The position numbers and the translations under genes are program-made. A stretch of 12,466 bases of DNA, from assembly GCA_020252385.1 (NCBI GenBank), contig JADCDC010000044.1:1-12466 (forward strand), written 5' to 3'. Below the pieces are notes generated by a model. The model ran no database searches, was not told the DNA's origin, and saw nothing but the letters and a program-made list of their open reading frames with translations. The stretch is from Aestuariivirga sp. Lineage in GTDB: Bacteria > Pseudomonadota > Alphaproteobacteria > Rhizobiales > Aestuariivirgaceae. Positions within the stretch are counted from its first letter, which is position 1, and each line of letters opens with the position of its first letter. Positions 1-7,416 of this stretch are shown in pieces.

Positions 1-14
1 CCCGAAGCCGAGGC

Positions 15-1427
15 TCAGTTGCCGAGCTTGCGCACCTCCACGAAGCGACCGGCAAGGGCGGCCGCCGCCGCCATCTCGGGCGAGAGCAGGTGGGTGCGGC
101 CCTTGTAGCCCTGGCGGCCTTCGAAGTTGCGGTTCGAGGTGGACGCACAGCGCTGGCCGGGCTTCAACTGGTCCGGGTTCATGCCGAGGCACATGGAGCA
201 GCCGGGCTCGCGCCATTCGAAGCCCGCCGCCTTGAAGATCCGGTCGAGGCCCTCGGCCTCCGCCTGCTGCTTCACGAGGCCCGAGCCCGGCACGATCATC
301 GCATAGGCCAGGCGGTCCGAGACCTTCTTGCCCTCGACCACCTTCGCCACGTTACGCAGATCCTCGATGCGGCCATTGGTGCAGGAGCCGATCCACACCA
401 CGTCGAGTTCGACGTCGGTCATCTTGGTGCCGGGCTTGAGGCCCATGTATTCGAGCGCACGCCACTTGGACTGGCGCTTGCCCTCGTCCTGGATGTCGTC
501 CGGGTTCGGAACCGTTCCGGCGATCGAGACGACGTCCTCCGGGCTCGTGCCCCAGGAGACGATGGGCGGCAGGCTCGCGGCATCGAGCGTCACCACGCGG
601 TCGAAATGGGCACCCTCGTCGGTGTGGAGCGTCTCCCAATAGCGGCGGGCCTTGTCCCAGGCCTCGCCCTTGGGCGCCATGGGGCGGCCTTCGAGATAGG
701 CATAGGCCTTCTCGTCGGGGGCGATCATGCCGGCGCGGGCACCACCCTCAATGGTCATGTTGCACACCGTCATGCGGCCTTCCATGGTGAGGCCGCGGAT
801 CGCCTCGCCGGCGAATTCGATGACGGAGCCGGTGCCGCCCGCCGTGCCGATCTCGCCGATCACGGCGAGGATGATGTCCTTGGCGGTCGAGTGCTTCGGC
901 AGCGTACCGTCGACCCGGACCAGCATGTTCTTGGCCTTCTTCTGGATCAGCGTCTGGGTGGCGAGCACATGCTCCACCTCGGAGGTGCCGATGCCATGGG
1001 CCAGCGCCCCGAAGGCGCCGTGGGTGGAGGTGTGGCTGTCACCGCAGACGATGGTGGTGCCAGGCAGCGTGAAGCCCTGCTCAGGCCCCACCACGTGGAC
1101 GATGCCCTGGCGCTTGTCGAGCTCGTTGAAGTATTTCACCCCGAATTCGGCAGCGTTCTTCGCCAGCGTCTCGACCTGGATGCGGCTTTCCTCCTCGGCG
1201 ATGCCCTTGGAGCGGTCGGTCGTGGGCACGTTGTGGTCAACAACGGCCAGCGTCTTCTCCGGGTGGCGCACCTTGCGGCCCGTCATGCGCAGGCCCTCGA
1301 AGGCCTGCGGGCTCGTCACCTCATGGACCAGGTGGCGGTCGATGTAGAGCAGGCAGGTGCCGTCCTCCGCCTCATGGGCGAGGTGGTCGTCCCAGATCTT
1401 GTCATAGAGCGTGCGCGGCTTGGCCAT
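15..1427 (-). CDS. leuC: 3-isopropylmalate dehydratase large subunit
   Basis: LeuC, with LeuD, isomerises 2-isopropylmalate to 3-isopropylmalate in cytosolic leucine biosynthesis. The 470-residue product has the usual length for the family. The [4Fe-4S] ligands of the aconitase family are visible: Cys349 in GSCTNGR, and Cys410 and Cys413 in GCSMCLGMN. The N-terminal MAKPRTLYDKIW block, the CGDSHTSTHGAFG block near residue 128 and the TSNRNFEGRQG block near residue 430 are all typical of LeuC. The frame stays open upstream to about 1523, but the ATG at 1427 gives the canonical N-terminus and lies about 30 nt below a good promoter, so I chose it. The Shine-Dalgarno is weak (AAGG, rather distant). 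leuD and leuB are not in the window; only 14 bases follow the stop. The neighbouring molybdoenzyme is divergent and need not be functionally linked. Confidence 0.97.
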   Translation of the reverse strand: MAKPRTLYDKIWDDHLAHEAEDGTCLLYIDRHLVHEVTSPQAFEGLRMTGRKVRHPEKTLAVVDHNVPTTDRSKGIAEEESRIQVETLAKNAAEFGVKYFNELDKRQGIVHVVGPEQGFTLPGTTIVCGDSHTSTHGAFGALAHGIGTSEVEHVLATQTLIQKKAKNMLVRVDGTLPKHSTAKDIILAVIGEIGTAGGTGSVIEFAGEAIRGLTMEGRMTVCNMTIEGGARAGMIAPDEKAYAYLEGRPMAPKGEAWDKARRYWETLHTDEGAHFDRVVTLDAASLPPIVSWGTSPEDVVSIAGTVPNPDDIQDEGKRQSKWRALEYMGLKPGTKMTDVELDVVWIGSCTNGRIEDLRNVAKVVEGKKVSDRLAYAMIVPGSGLVKQQAEAEGLDRIFKAAGFEWREPGCSMCLGMNPDQLKPGQRCASTSNRNFEGRQGYKGRTHLLSPEMAAAAALAGRFVEVRKLGN

Positions 1428-1465
1428 GTGGGTGTTCGCCTTCGGGTGGAATGGATTTTGTGGCG

Positions 1466-1493
1466 TATTTAGCGGCTTAGGCCTTGAAGTCAA
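1466..1493 (-). promoter_or_regulatory. Putative sigma-70 promoter of leuC
   Basis: Read on the minus strand, a -35 TTGACT (1493-1488) is followed after 16 nt by TAAATA (1471-1466). This predicts a start site near 1459 and a leader of about 30 nt. The -35 lies inside a short dyad, TTGACTTCAA. The leader is too short for a classical leucine attenuator, and none is visible. This is a match by eye only. Confidence 0.5.
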
Positions 1494-1509
1494 ACCCCCG
1501 GGCGGCCCG

Positions 1510-1526
1510 CTCATGGCAGCCATGAG
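1510..1526. promoter_or_regulatory. 17-bp perfect palindrome, candidate operator
   Basis: CTCATGGC-A-GCCATGAG has two perfect 8-bp arms around one base. It sits in the leuC/molybdoenzyme divergent intergenic region, four bases upstream of a -10-like TACAAT at 1531-1536 on the plus strand. It therefore covers the -35/spacer zone of the inferred molybdoenzyme promoter, the usual place for a repressor or activator dimer. No regulator gene adjoins it, so its protein is unknown. Confidence 0.5.
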
Positions 1527-1530
1527 GCTT

Positions 1531-1536
1531 TACAAT
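1531..1536 (+). promoter_or_regulatory. Candidate -10 box of the molybdoenzyme gene
   Basis: TACAAT matches five of six bases of the sigma-70 -10 consensus. It lies about 50 nt before the ATG at 1589, which has a strong AGGAGG Shine-Dalgarno at 1576-1581. No good -35 is present at the expected distance; the palindrome occupies that place. This would suit an activator-dependent promoter, but that is inference. Confidence 0.35.
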
Positions 1537-1588
1537 CCGGAAGCCCGGGCGGAAGCTTCGCCGCCATCGGCTCCGAGGAGGCCCCCCC

Positions 1589-3526
1589 ATGCAGGTCAAA
1601 GGCTGTTGCCCGCTCGATTGCCAGGACAGTTGCGCCTGGGTGGCCAGCGTCGCCGACGGCCAGGTCACCCGGGTCGAGGGGGCGAAGGACCATCCGGTCA
1701 CCCGCGGCGTGCTCTGCGCCAAGGTGAAGGATTATGAGGGGCGGCTCACCGCGCCCGGCCGCCTGCTCCAGCCCTTGCAGCGCACCGGCCCCAAGGGCAG
1801 CGGGCAATTCGCGGAAATCTCCTGGGATAAGGCGCTGGACGAGATCGCCAGCCGCTTCCGCGCCATCATCTCGGAGCATGGGGCGGAGGCGTTGATGCCC
1901 TATTCCTACCTCGGCAGCCAGGGCGTGGTGCAGCGCCTCGCCCTCAATCGCGTGTTCCATGCGCTTGGCGCCAGCCGCCAGACAGGCGCCATCTGCGCCA
2001 TGTCGGCGGCGGCCCTGATGGGGGAGGGCCATCCGATCGGCGTCGACCCGGAGGAGACGCCGGAGGCCTCCCTCATCATCCTGTGGGGGCAGAATGTGCT
2101 GACGACCTGCCATCACCAGTGGCACTTCATCGAGGCGGCGCGCAAGCGCGGCGCCAGGCTCATCGCCATCGACCCCTGCCAGACCCGCACCACGAAGCAG
2201 TGTGACCTGCACCTCGCACCCCGGCCCGGCTCGGATTCCGTGCTGGCCGCCGCCATCGGCCGCCATCTGCTGACCAGCGGCCGGGCGGACCTCGAACTTG
2301 CCGAGTTGTGGGTCAGCGACCTCGCGGCCTACCGCCTGCGCGTCGCACCCTGGACTTTCGAGAAGGCGGCGGAGGCAACGGGCCTCACGGCGGAGGAGAT
2401 CGAAGGCCTGGCCGAGGAATTCGCCAGCGCACGCACCGCGCTCATTCGCGGCGGGATCGCCCCGCAGCAGGCGCGGAACGGGGAGGCCTTTGTGCGCGGC
2501 CTTTCGGCACTCGCCATTCTCGGCGGCCATTGGCGGAGGCCCGGCGGCGGTCTCTCGATCCTCTCCATGCCGCAGCTGCCTGAGGCTCAAGCGGATCGCG
2601 CCGATCTCGCCCCTGGCAACGCACGCGCCTTCGACATTGCGCGGCTGGGCGAAATCCTCGAGACGGCCTCACCGCCGGTGAAGGGGCTGATGGTGTGGTC
2701 CGCCAACCCGGCGGCAACACAGATCGATGGTCCGCGCGTCAGGCGCGGCCTCGCGCGCGAGGACCTCTTCACCGTGGTGATCGACCACTTCCTCACCGAT
2801 ACGGCGCGCCTTGCGGACATCGTGCTGCCCGCCACCACGCAGTTCGAACATGTGGACGTGCAGGGCGCCTGGGGCCACCATTACGTCATGGCGAACTTGC
2901 CCGCCATTGCGCCTGCGGGCGCGGCGCGGAGCAGCGGCGCCATCATGCGCGGGCTGGCGGAGAAGCTCGGCCTCGATCACCCCGCCTTCAGGGAGAGCGA
3001 CGAGGAGATCGCGGCCTCGGCCCTGCCCGAAGGCTGGTCATGGGCGGAGCTTGCCGAGGCGGGCTGGCGCAAGTCACCGACACCGCGGCCCGCCATCGCG
3101 CCGCGCACGGAACGGCTGCGCATCTCGGATGGGCCGATCGAGGCACCCGATGCGGTGGAGCAGGGCCTCCTGCAATTGCTGACGCCCAAGTCCCACTATT
3201 TCCTGAACTCCACCTTCGCCAACATGCCGCGCCACAAGAAGAGCCAGGGTGCCCCCGCCGTGACGCTCAACGCGGCCGATGCCGCGCGGCTCCGCCTGAC
3301 GGAGGGCCAGACGGTGACGCTCTCCTCCGGTTCCGGCGCGCTCGATGCCGTGCTGAGGCTCAGCGACGGCGTCAGGCCCGGCATCGCCTGCTTCGAGGGC
3401 AAGTGGTGGGAGGAGGCGGGCCCGAGGCACCAGATGAACAGCCTCACACCCTCGCTCTGGTCGCCCGCTGGCCAGCCCGCCTACAATGAGGTCTATGTCA
3501 GGATCGCGCCGGTCAATCCGGGTTGA
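1589..3526 (+). CDS. Molybdopterin-dependent oxidoreductase, DMSO reductase superfamily
   Basis: A 645-residue bis-MGD oxidoreductase of unknown substrate. The N-terminus carries a [4Fe-4S] motif C7-x3-C11-x3-C15-x27-C43 (CCPLDCQDSC ... VLCAK). The molybdopterin-binding body follows, with family blocks such as ILWGQNVLTTCHH (165-176), AIDPCQTRT (193-201) and DTARLADIVLPATTQFEHVD (404-423). A C-terminal dinucleotide-binding-like domain starts near 530. The metal-ligand position probably falls in QTGAICAMSAAAL (131-143), with Cys136 the likeliest ligand. No twin-arginine signal precedes C7, so the enzyme should be cytosolic. The general look resembles the uncharacterised MopB_3-type group. AGGAGG lies 7 nt before the ATG. 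No electron-transfer subunit, chaperone or cofactor gene adjoins it, and its last 14 bases overlap the convergent SDR gene. The class is sure; the substrate is unknown. Confidence 0.9.
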   Translation: MQVKGCCPLDCQDSCAWVASVADGQVTRVEGAKDHPVTRGVLCAKVKDYEGRLTAPGRLLQPLQRTGPKGSGQFAEISWDKALDEIASRFRAIISEHGAEALMPYSYLGSQGVVQRLALNRVFHALGASRQTGAICAMSAAALMGEGHPIGVDPEETPEASLIILWGQNVLTTCHHQWHFIEAARKRGARLIAIDPCQTRTTKQCDLHLAPRPGSDSVLAAAIGRHLLTSGRADLELAELWVSDLAAYRLRVAPWTFEKAAEATGLTAEEIEGLAEEFASARTALIRGGIAPQQARNGEAFVRGLSALAILGGHWRRPGGGLSILSMPQLPEAQADRADLAPGNARAFDIARLGEILETASPPVKGLMVWSANPAATQIDGPRVRRGLAREDLFTVVIDHFLTDTARLADIVLPATTQFEHVDVQGAWGHHYVMANLPAIAPAGAARSSGAIMRGLAEKLGLDHPAFRESDEEIAASALPEGWSWAELAEAGWRKSPTPRPAIAPRTERLRISDGPIEAPDAVEQGLLQLLTPKSHYFLNSTFANMPRHKKSQGAPAVTLNAADAARLRLTEGQTVTLSSGSGALDAVLRLSDGVRPGIACFEGKWWEEAGPRHQMNSLTPSLWSPAGQPAYNEVYVRIAPVNPG

Positions 3527-4283
3527 TGCGGAAGTCGGCGCCTTCGGGCAGCGTCTGGCCGCCATCGACGATGATCGTCGTGCCCGTGATGTAGGAGGCC
3601 TCGTCGGAGGCCAGGAACAGGGCGCAATTGGCAATGTCCCGGGGCGTGCCGAGGCGGCCCAGCGGGATGGCGGCCTCCATCGACTTGATGAAGGCCTCGG
3701 ACCGATGCATCTGCATGCCGGACGTCAGGATGTTGCCGGGCTCGATGCCGTTCACAGTGATGCCAAAGCCTGAGAACTCCAGCGCTGCCGCCTTGATGAA
3801 GCCGTTGATCCCCGCCTTGCTCGCCGAATAGTGGCCATGCCCCGGGCTCGTTACCCGTGGGCCGGTGATCGAGGAGGTGAAGATCATGCGGCCCGCCCGC
3901 TTCGCCTTCATGTGGGGAAGGGCGGCGCGCGCGGCGAGGAAGGTGCCCTTGAGATTCACCGCCAGCACCTTGTCCCATTCTTCAGGTGAGGTGTTCTCGA
4001 TCAGTGTCCAGGGATAGATGCCGGCGTTCTGGACGAGAATGTCGAGGCCGCCGAAACCGTCGAGCGCGGTCCTCACCGCGCGCTCCGCATGGTCCACGCG
4101 GGAAATGTCGGTCTCGACGAACAGGCCCTTGAGGCGCGCCGCCGTCTCCTGGCCTGCCGCCACCTCGGTATCGGCGATGACCACCCTGGCCCCTTCTTCC
4201 ACGAAGCGCTGGGCGATGCCCTCGCCGATGCCACGCGCGGCACCGATCACCAGCGCCACTCTGTCTGCGAGACGTCCCGTCAT
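3513..4283 (-). CDS. SDR family NAD(P)-dependent oxidoreductase
   Basis: A 256-residue classical short-chain dehydrogenase. Visible features are the dinucleotide motif GAARGIG (14-20), Asp38 at the end of beta-2 (favouring NAD+ over NADP+), QNAG (85-88, a variant of NNAG), Asn110, Ser137/Ser138, the Tyr152-x3-Lys156 catalytic pair, and a C-terminal TGTTIIVDGG strand. The ATG at 4283 overlaps the permease stop as ATGA, indicating translational coupling; the much longer open frame upstream lies inside the permease gene and is not used. As the last gene of a sugar/polyol importer operon it probably oxidises the imported substrate in the cytosol, by analogy with polyol and sugar dehydrogenases of this family. 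The exact substrate cannot be read from the sequence. Its 3' end overlaps the convergent molybdoenzyme by 14 bases. Confidence 0.93.
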   Translation of the reverse strand: MTGRLADRVALVIGAARGIGEGIAQRFVEEGARVVIADTEVAAGQETAARLKGLFVETDISRVDHAERAVRTALDGFGGLDILVQNAGIYPWTLIENTSPEEWDKVLAVNLKGTFLAARAALPHMKAKRAGRMIFTSSITGPRVTSPGHGHYSASKAGINGFIKAAALEFSGFGITVNGIEPGNILTSGMQMHRSEAFIKSMEAAIPLGRLGTPRDIANCALFLASDEASYITGTTIIVDGGQTLPEGADFRINPD

Positions 4284-5278
4284 GCAAACCTCTGCCGGAT
4301 CTGGAGCTTCAGTGTGTCGAGCAGCACCGCTGCCAGCACGAGCAGGCCGAGGATCACCTGTGTGTAATGCGCTGGCAAGCCCATCAGGTTGATCGCCGTG
4401 TGGATCGAGGACAGGAGCAGCACCCCCGCATAGACGCCGGGCAGCTTTCCCACACCGCCTTTCAGCGACACGCCTCCGATGACCACCGCGGCGAAGGCGT
4501 TGAACAGCATGCCGGTGCCGAGGTTCGCCGTGGCCCCGCTGGTGCGGATGGCAAGGAGCCAGCCCGCCAGCCCCGCAACTGCGCCTGCGATGATGAAGGC
4601 GATGAACATCAGCCGGTCCACCTTGATGCCCGCGCGGAAGGCCGCCACCGCATTGCCGCCGATCAGCGTCACGTGCCGGCCGAAGGGTGTCCTCCCCATG
4701 ATGAAGGAGAAAATGACGTAGCAGAGGATGGCGATCCAGGCGATGAGCGGCACGAAGAGCAGCTGCTCGATGCCGATGACGCGGAGCGACGGGCTCAGGT
4801 CCTGCGCCGAGCGCCCGCCGGAGATCGCCACAACGAGGCCCCTCACCCAGATGTAGGAGGCGAGCGTCACGATGAAGGCGTTCATTCCAAGCTTGATGGT
4901 GAAGACGCCGTTGAGGAAGCCGATCACCGCACCCACGGAGAGCGCAATCAGAAGCGACACCGGCAGCACCAGCCATTCCGGCGTCAGCGTCAGGCCGAGC
5001 CCGATGCCGCGCGAGCAGAACAATATGCCCGTCACCATGGCGGCGAGTGCGGCCGTCGATTCGACGGAGAGGTCCATGTGGCCGGCGATGATGACGATGG
5101 CGAGGCCGATCGCCATCACGCCGACGAAGGTCGACTGTTCGACGATGTTAGCGAAGATGCCGATCTGGAAGAAGTTCGGCACGAACAGCGAAAATGCGAT
5201 CAGCACCACCGCCAGCATGAACCAGACGAGATGGTCGAGCACGAATTCGGCGATCGCGCGCTGGCGGGAGGATTTCAT
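4280..5278 (-). CDS. Sugar ABC transporter permease (CUT2/RbsC-FrcC type)
   Basis: A 332-residue inner-membrane permease of the branched-chain/ribose group (BPD_transp_2 fold). About nine or ten hydrophobic segments can be traced, near residues 17-35, 48-66, 73-92, 103-131, 137-155, 172-195, 222-247, 258-275 and 282-318. The conserved block GTGMLFNAFAAVVIGGVSL (257-275) is the family's hallmark, and GHMDLSVES (66-74) is the usual early loop motif. It should form the translocation pore with the ATPase and take substrate from the binding protein of the same operon. The Shine-Dalgarno is poor (AGGA about 12 nt upstream), which together with the REP-like element before it suggests lower expression than the binding protein. 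The stop codon overlaps the SDR start. The substrate is not identifiable from the pore. Confidence 0.94.
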   Translation of the reverse strand: MKSSRQRAIAEFVLDHLVWFMLAVVLIAFSLFVPNFFQIGIFANIVEQSTFVGVMAIGLAIVIIAGHMDLSVESTAALAAMVTGILFCSRGIGLGLTLTPEWLVLPVSLLIALSVGAVIGFLNGVFTIKLGMNAFIVTLASYIWVRGLVVAISGGRSAQDLSPSLRVIGIEQLLFVPLIAWIAILCYVIFSFIMGRTPFGRHVTLIGGNAVAAFRAGIKVDRLMFIAFIIAGAVAGLAGWLLAIRTSGATANLGTGMLFNAFAAVVIGGVSLKGGVGKLPGVYAGVLLLSSIHTAINLMGLPAHYTQVILGLLVLAAVLLDTLKLQIRQRFA

Positions 5279-5315
5279 GGGGAGTCGTTATCCTGAGTCG
5301 TTTCTTCCCCTCTTT

Positions 5316-5402
5316 CCGTCACCCCGGCGAAAGCCGGGGCCCAGCTTTGGGTGAGGGACGCGCGGAAAGAAAGCTGGGTCCCGGCTTTCGCCGGGATGAC
5401 GG
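5316..5402. repeat. REP-like intercistronic inverted repeat
   Basis: Two 33-base arms, 5316-5348 and 5370-5402, are inverted copies with two differences, separated by 21 bases. Each arm is itself a hairpin: CCCCGGCGAAAGCCGGGG on the left, and CCCGGC-TTTC-GCCGGG on the right. On the minus-strand transcript the right arm reads CCCGGC-GAAA-GCCGGG with a GNRA loop. The layout is that of REP/BIME palindromes and of GTCA-CCCCGGCGAAAGCCGGGG repeats that I recall as common in alphaproteobacterial intergenic DNA. It fills the gap between binding-protein and permease genes. There is no T-run strong enough to call it a terminator. Confidence 0.85.
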
Positions 5403-5419
5403 GATTGTGGGGTATGGTC

Positions 5420-6463
5420 TCACTCCACCGGCATGATCTTGTCGGCGGGCGCCTTCAGGTTGCCCCAGAAGCGCGGCTCGTCGACATTCTCCTTGGTGAT
5501 GGCAGCACCCGGGATCTTGATGTTGGGTCCCCAGCTCTCGGTCGTGAGCACCGAGTCGAGGCCCAGCACGGAATAGTTCCCGGGCTTGATCTCCTGCTTG
5601 TTCACCACCTTGTCGGCGAACATCGCAAGCGCTGCCGCCTGGGCATAGAGCGGCTGCTCCACCTCGACGTTGAGCCAGCCCTTGCGGATCAGGTCGAGGC
5701 CCACGGGGGCGCCGTTCGACGAGATCATCATCACATCACCCGGCTTCTTGCCCTTGGCCTCGAGCGCTGCCACCGCGGCGACGGAGAGGTGTGCGGCGTG
5801 CAGGAAGATCAGGTCGATGTCGGGGTTCGCCACCATCTGGTCGGAGACGATGGTGCCGGCATTGGAAGCCTCCCACTGCATGGCGGGCAGCGTGATGATC
5901 TGGGCGTCAGGGAACTCCTTCATCTTGTCCTCGAAGCCCTTCTGGATGTCGAGGGTGTAGGGGTCCGCCGGGTCGCCCAGCACCTGCAGGATCTTGCCCT
6001 TGACCGCCCCGTTCTTCTCCTTGAGCAGGCGCTGGATCTCGCCCGCCGCCACCTGGCCGATCTCGATCGTGCCGGCAACCGAGGTCAAGTCAGACGGTGT
6101 CGAGGTGATCTGGCGGTCGAAGATCATGACCGGGATGCCGGCCGCCCTGGCCTTCTCGATCGAGGGGGCGAGGGCGTTGAAGTCGACCGCGGCCAGAACG
6201 ATTGCTGCAGGCTTCTGCAGGATCGTGTCGTTCATCTGGCTCTGCTGCAGGTCGGTCTTGTTGTCGGCATTGAGGGTGACGACCTCATAGCCGACATCGC
6301 CCATGAACTTTGTGATGGCGGCGACCGACTCGGTCTGGAACTCGTCCAGCAAGGTCGGCACCATGTAGAAGATCTTGCCCTTCGATTGCGCGAAGGCAGG
6401 GCTGACGATGCCCACCGCCGCGATGGCGATGGACGCGGTCAGAAGTCGGCGAATGCGGTTCAT
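5420..6463 (-). CDS. Sugar ABC transporter substrate-binding protein
   Basis: A 347-residue periplasmic binding protein of the ribose/galactose type (Peripla_BP_4-like, cluster B). A Sec signal peptide is clear: basic MNRIRR, a hydrophobic core, and a likely cleavage after AFA (25/26). The mature part begins with KGKIFYMVPTLLDEFQ, the usual first strand and helix, and has the typical repeats of two alpha/beta lobes, including DKTILQ-like (NDTILQKPAAIVLAAVD, near 78-94), PVMIFDRQI and DLIFLHAAH. It should capture the substrate and present it to the permease. A good Shine-Dalgarno (AGAGGAG, 7 nt spacer) supports the ATG. It follows the ATPase gene after 27 bases. The family includes binders of ribose, fructose, galactose, inositol and other polyols; I cannot choose between them. 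Confidence 0.94.
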   Translation of the reverse strand: MNRIRRLLTASIAIAAVGIVSPAFAQSKGKIFYMVPTLLDEFQTESVAAITKFMGDVGYEVVTLNADNKTDLQQSQMNDTILQKPAAIVLAAVDFNALAPSIEKARAAGIPVMIFDRQITSTPSDLTSVAGTIEIGQVAAGEIQRLLKEKNGAVKGKILQVLGDPADPYTLDIQKGFEDKMKEFPDAQIITLPAMQWEASNAGTIVSDQMVANPDIDLIFLHAAHLSVAAVAALEAKGKKPGDVMMISSNGAPVGLDLIRKGWLNVEVEQPLYAQAAALAMFADKVVNKQEIKPGNYSVLGLDSVLTTESWGPNIKIPGAAITKENVDEPRFWGNLKAPADKIMPVE

Positions 6464-6490
6464 GTTGCGTCTCCTCTGTTGCTGACGGGG

Positions 6491-7282
6491 TCAGGGGTTG
6501 GGGCCGTTCGGCCTCGCTTCTTGGGTTCGGCCATGGAAGGCCTCGCCGGTGATCATGCCCACGACCTGGTCGGGGCTCGTCTCGCGCGTGGGCACATCGC
6601 CCGCCACCTGGCCCTGGCGGATGACCACGATGCGGTCCGCCACCTGGAAGGCCTGGGTCATGATGTGGGTGATGATGATGACGCCGATCCCTTGCGCGGC
6701 GATCCGCTTGATGAGGTCGAGGCCGCGCCGCGTCTGCTCCACGCCCAGCGCTGCGAAGGGCTCGTCCAGCAGCACGAGCTTGCCGCCCCAATGGGCGAAA
6801 CGGTTGAGCTCGATCGCCTGGCGCTGGCCGCCCGAGAGATGCTCGACATTGGTGCGCAGCGACGGGATGCGGGTTCCGGCATTGCGGAGCGCGTCCGCCA
6901 CCACCTTCTCCATCTCCTTCTCCTGCAGCACGGGGATGAGGCCCATCCACTTCTTCACGATCTCGCGGCCCATGAAGAAATTGCCGACGACGTCGACATT
7001 GGTGCAGAGGGAGAGGTCCTGGTAAACGGTTTCAATGCCCTGCGCCTTGGCCTCGGCCGGTGTGGCGAAGAAACGCTCCGCGCCGTCGAACACCATGCGT
7101 CCCGCGCTGGGTTTGAGGCCGCCGGAGATGATCTTGACGAGGGTGGACTTGCCCGCGCCGTTGTCGCCCAGCAGCGCCACCACCTCGCCGCGGCCAACCC
7201 TGAAGCTCACGCCCCTCAACGCCTCGATGGCGCCGAAGTTCATGCGGATGTCCGCAAGCTCCAGGAGTGCGCTGCCGGTCAT
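6491..7282 (-). CDS. Sugar ABC transporter ATP-binding protein, single NBD
   Basis: A 263-residue ABC ATPase with Walker A GDNGAGKST (39-47), Q-loop Gln88, signature LSGGQ (149-153), Walker B LVLLDE (169-174) and switch His206. It has one nucleotide-binding domain, unlike two-domain RbsA/XylG, and so resembles FrcA of the rhizobial fructose importer; it should act as a homodimer at the cytosolic face. The ATG at 7282 is preceded by AAGGAGG at an 8-nt spacer and gives a standard N-terminus; an upstream start at 7312 would add ten unconserved residues and is rejected. It is the first gene of a four-gene minus-strand operon and is divergent from the MarR gene. The C-terminal tail (about 250-263) is short and polar. 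Confidence 0.94.
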   Translation of the reverse strand: MTGSALLELADIRMNFGAIEALRGVSFRVGRGEVVALLGDNGAGKSTLVKIISGGLKPSAGRMVFDGAERFFATPAEAKAQGIETVYQDLSLCTNVDVVGNFFMGREIVKKWMGLIPVLQEKEMEKVVADALRNAGTRIPSLRTNVEHLSGGQRQAIELNRFAHWGGKLVLLDEPFAALGVEQTRRGLDLIKRIAAQGIGVIIITHIMTQAFQVADRIVVIRQGQVAGDVPTRETSPDQVVGMITGEAFHGRTQEARPNGPNP

Positions 7283-7307
7283 GTCGAGGGGCCTCCTTAG
7301 GCTTGGG

Positions 7308-7335
7308 ATCATGCGCCGAAATGCCGGAAAGGCAA
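7308..7335 (-). promoter_or_regulatory. Weak candidate promoter of the import operon
   Basis: On the minus strand TTGCCT (7335-7330) and CATGAT (7313-7308) are 16 nt apart, each matching four of six consensus bases. The implied start near 7301 leaves a leader of about 19 nt containing AAGGAGG. No LacI- or DeoR-type operator stands out nearby. Confidence 0.3.
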
Positions 7336-7416
7336 CGGCAGTTGGCGGAGGTCAGTTTTGCGGCAGGCTCATGCCCCGGCCGCCGGGAAGAAAGCGATGG
7401 ACAGGGCGAATGGAAT

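Noticed and set aside
90..1472. A 460-codon open frame antisense to leuC
   Set aside because: leuC is unmistakable on the other strand; the antisense product is low-complexity and matches no family.
1484..1493. TTGA-AG-TCAA dyad as an FNR/FixK box
   Set aside because: The spacer is two bases instead of six, and the sequence is explained by the leuC -35 element.
1589..3526. Molybdoenzyme as a selenoprotein served by the SelA-like gene
   Set aside because: The reading frame has no internal TGA, the likely ligand is an ordinary Cys codon, and no SECIS, selB or selC is visible.
4284..4976. N-terminal extension of the SDR frame through the permease gene
   Set aside because: The SDR fold starts at the ATG at 4283 with the ATGA overlap; the extension is out of frame with the conserved permease and Arg/His-rich.
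5316..5402. REP-like element as a rho-independent terminator or CRISPR repeat
   Set aside because: There is no adequate T-run on either strand, only two inverted arms and no spaced direct repeats; the operon continues through it.
5351..7300. A 649-codon open frame on the plus strand
   Set aside because: It lies antisense to the binding-protein and ATPase genes, which have clear motifs, signal peptide and Shine-Dalgarno sites; its His/Arg/Asp-rich product is typical of antisense frames in GC-rich DNA.
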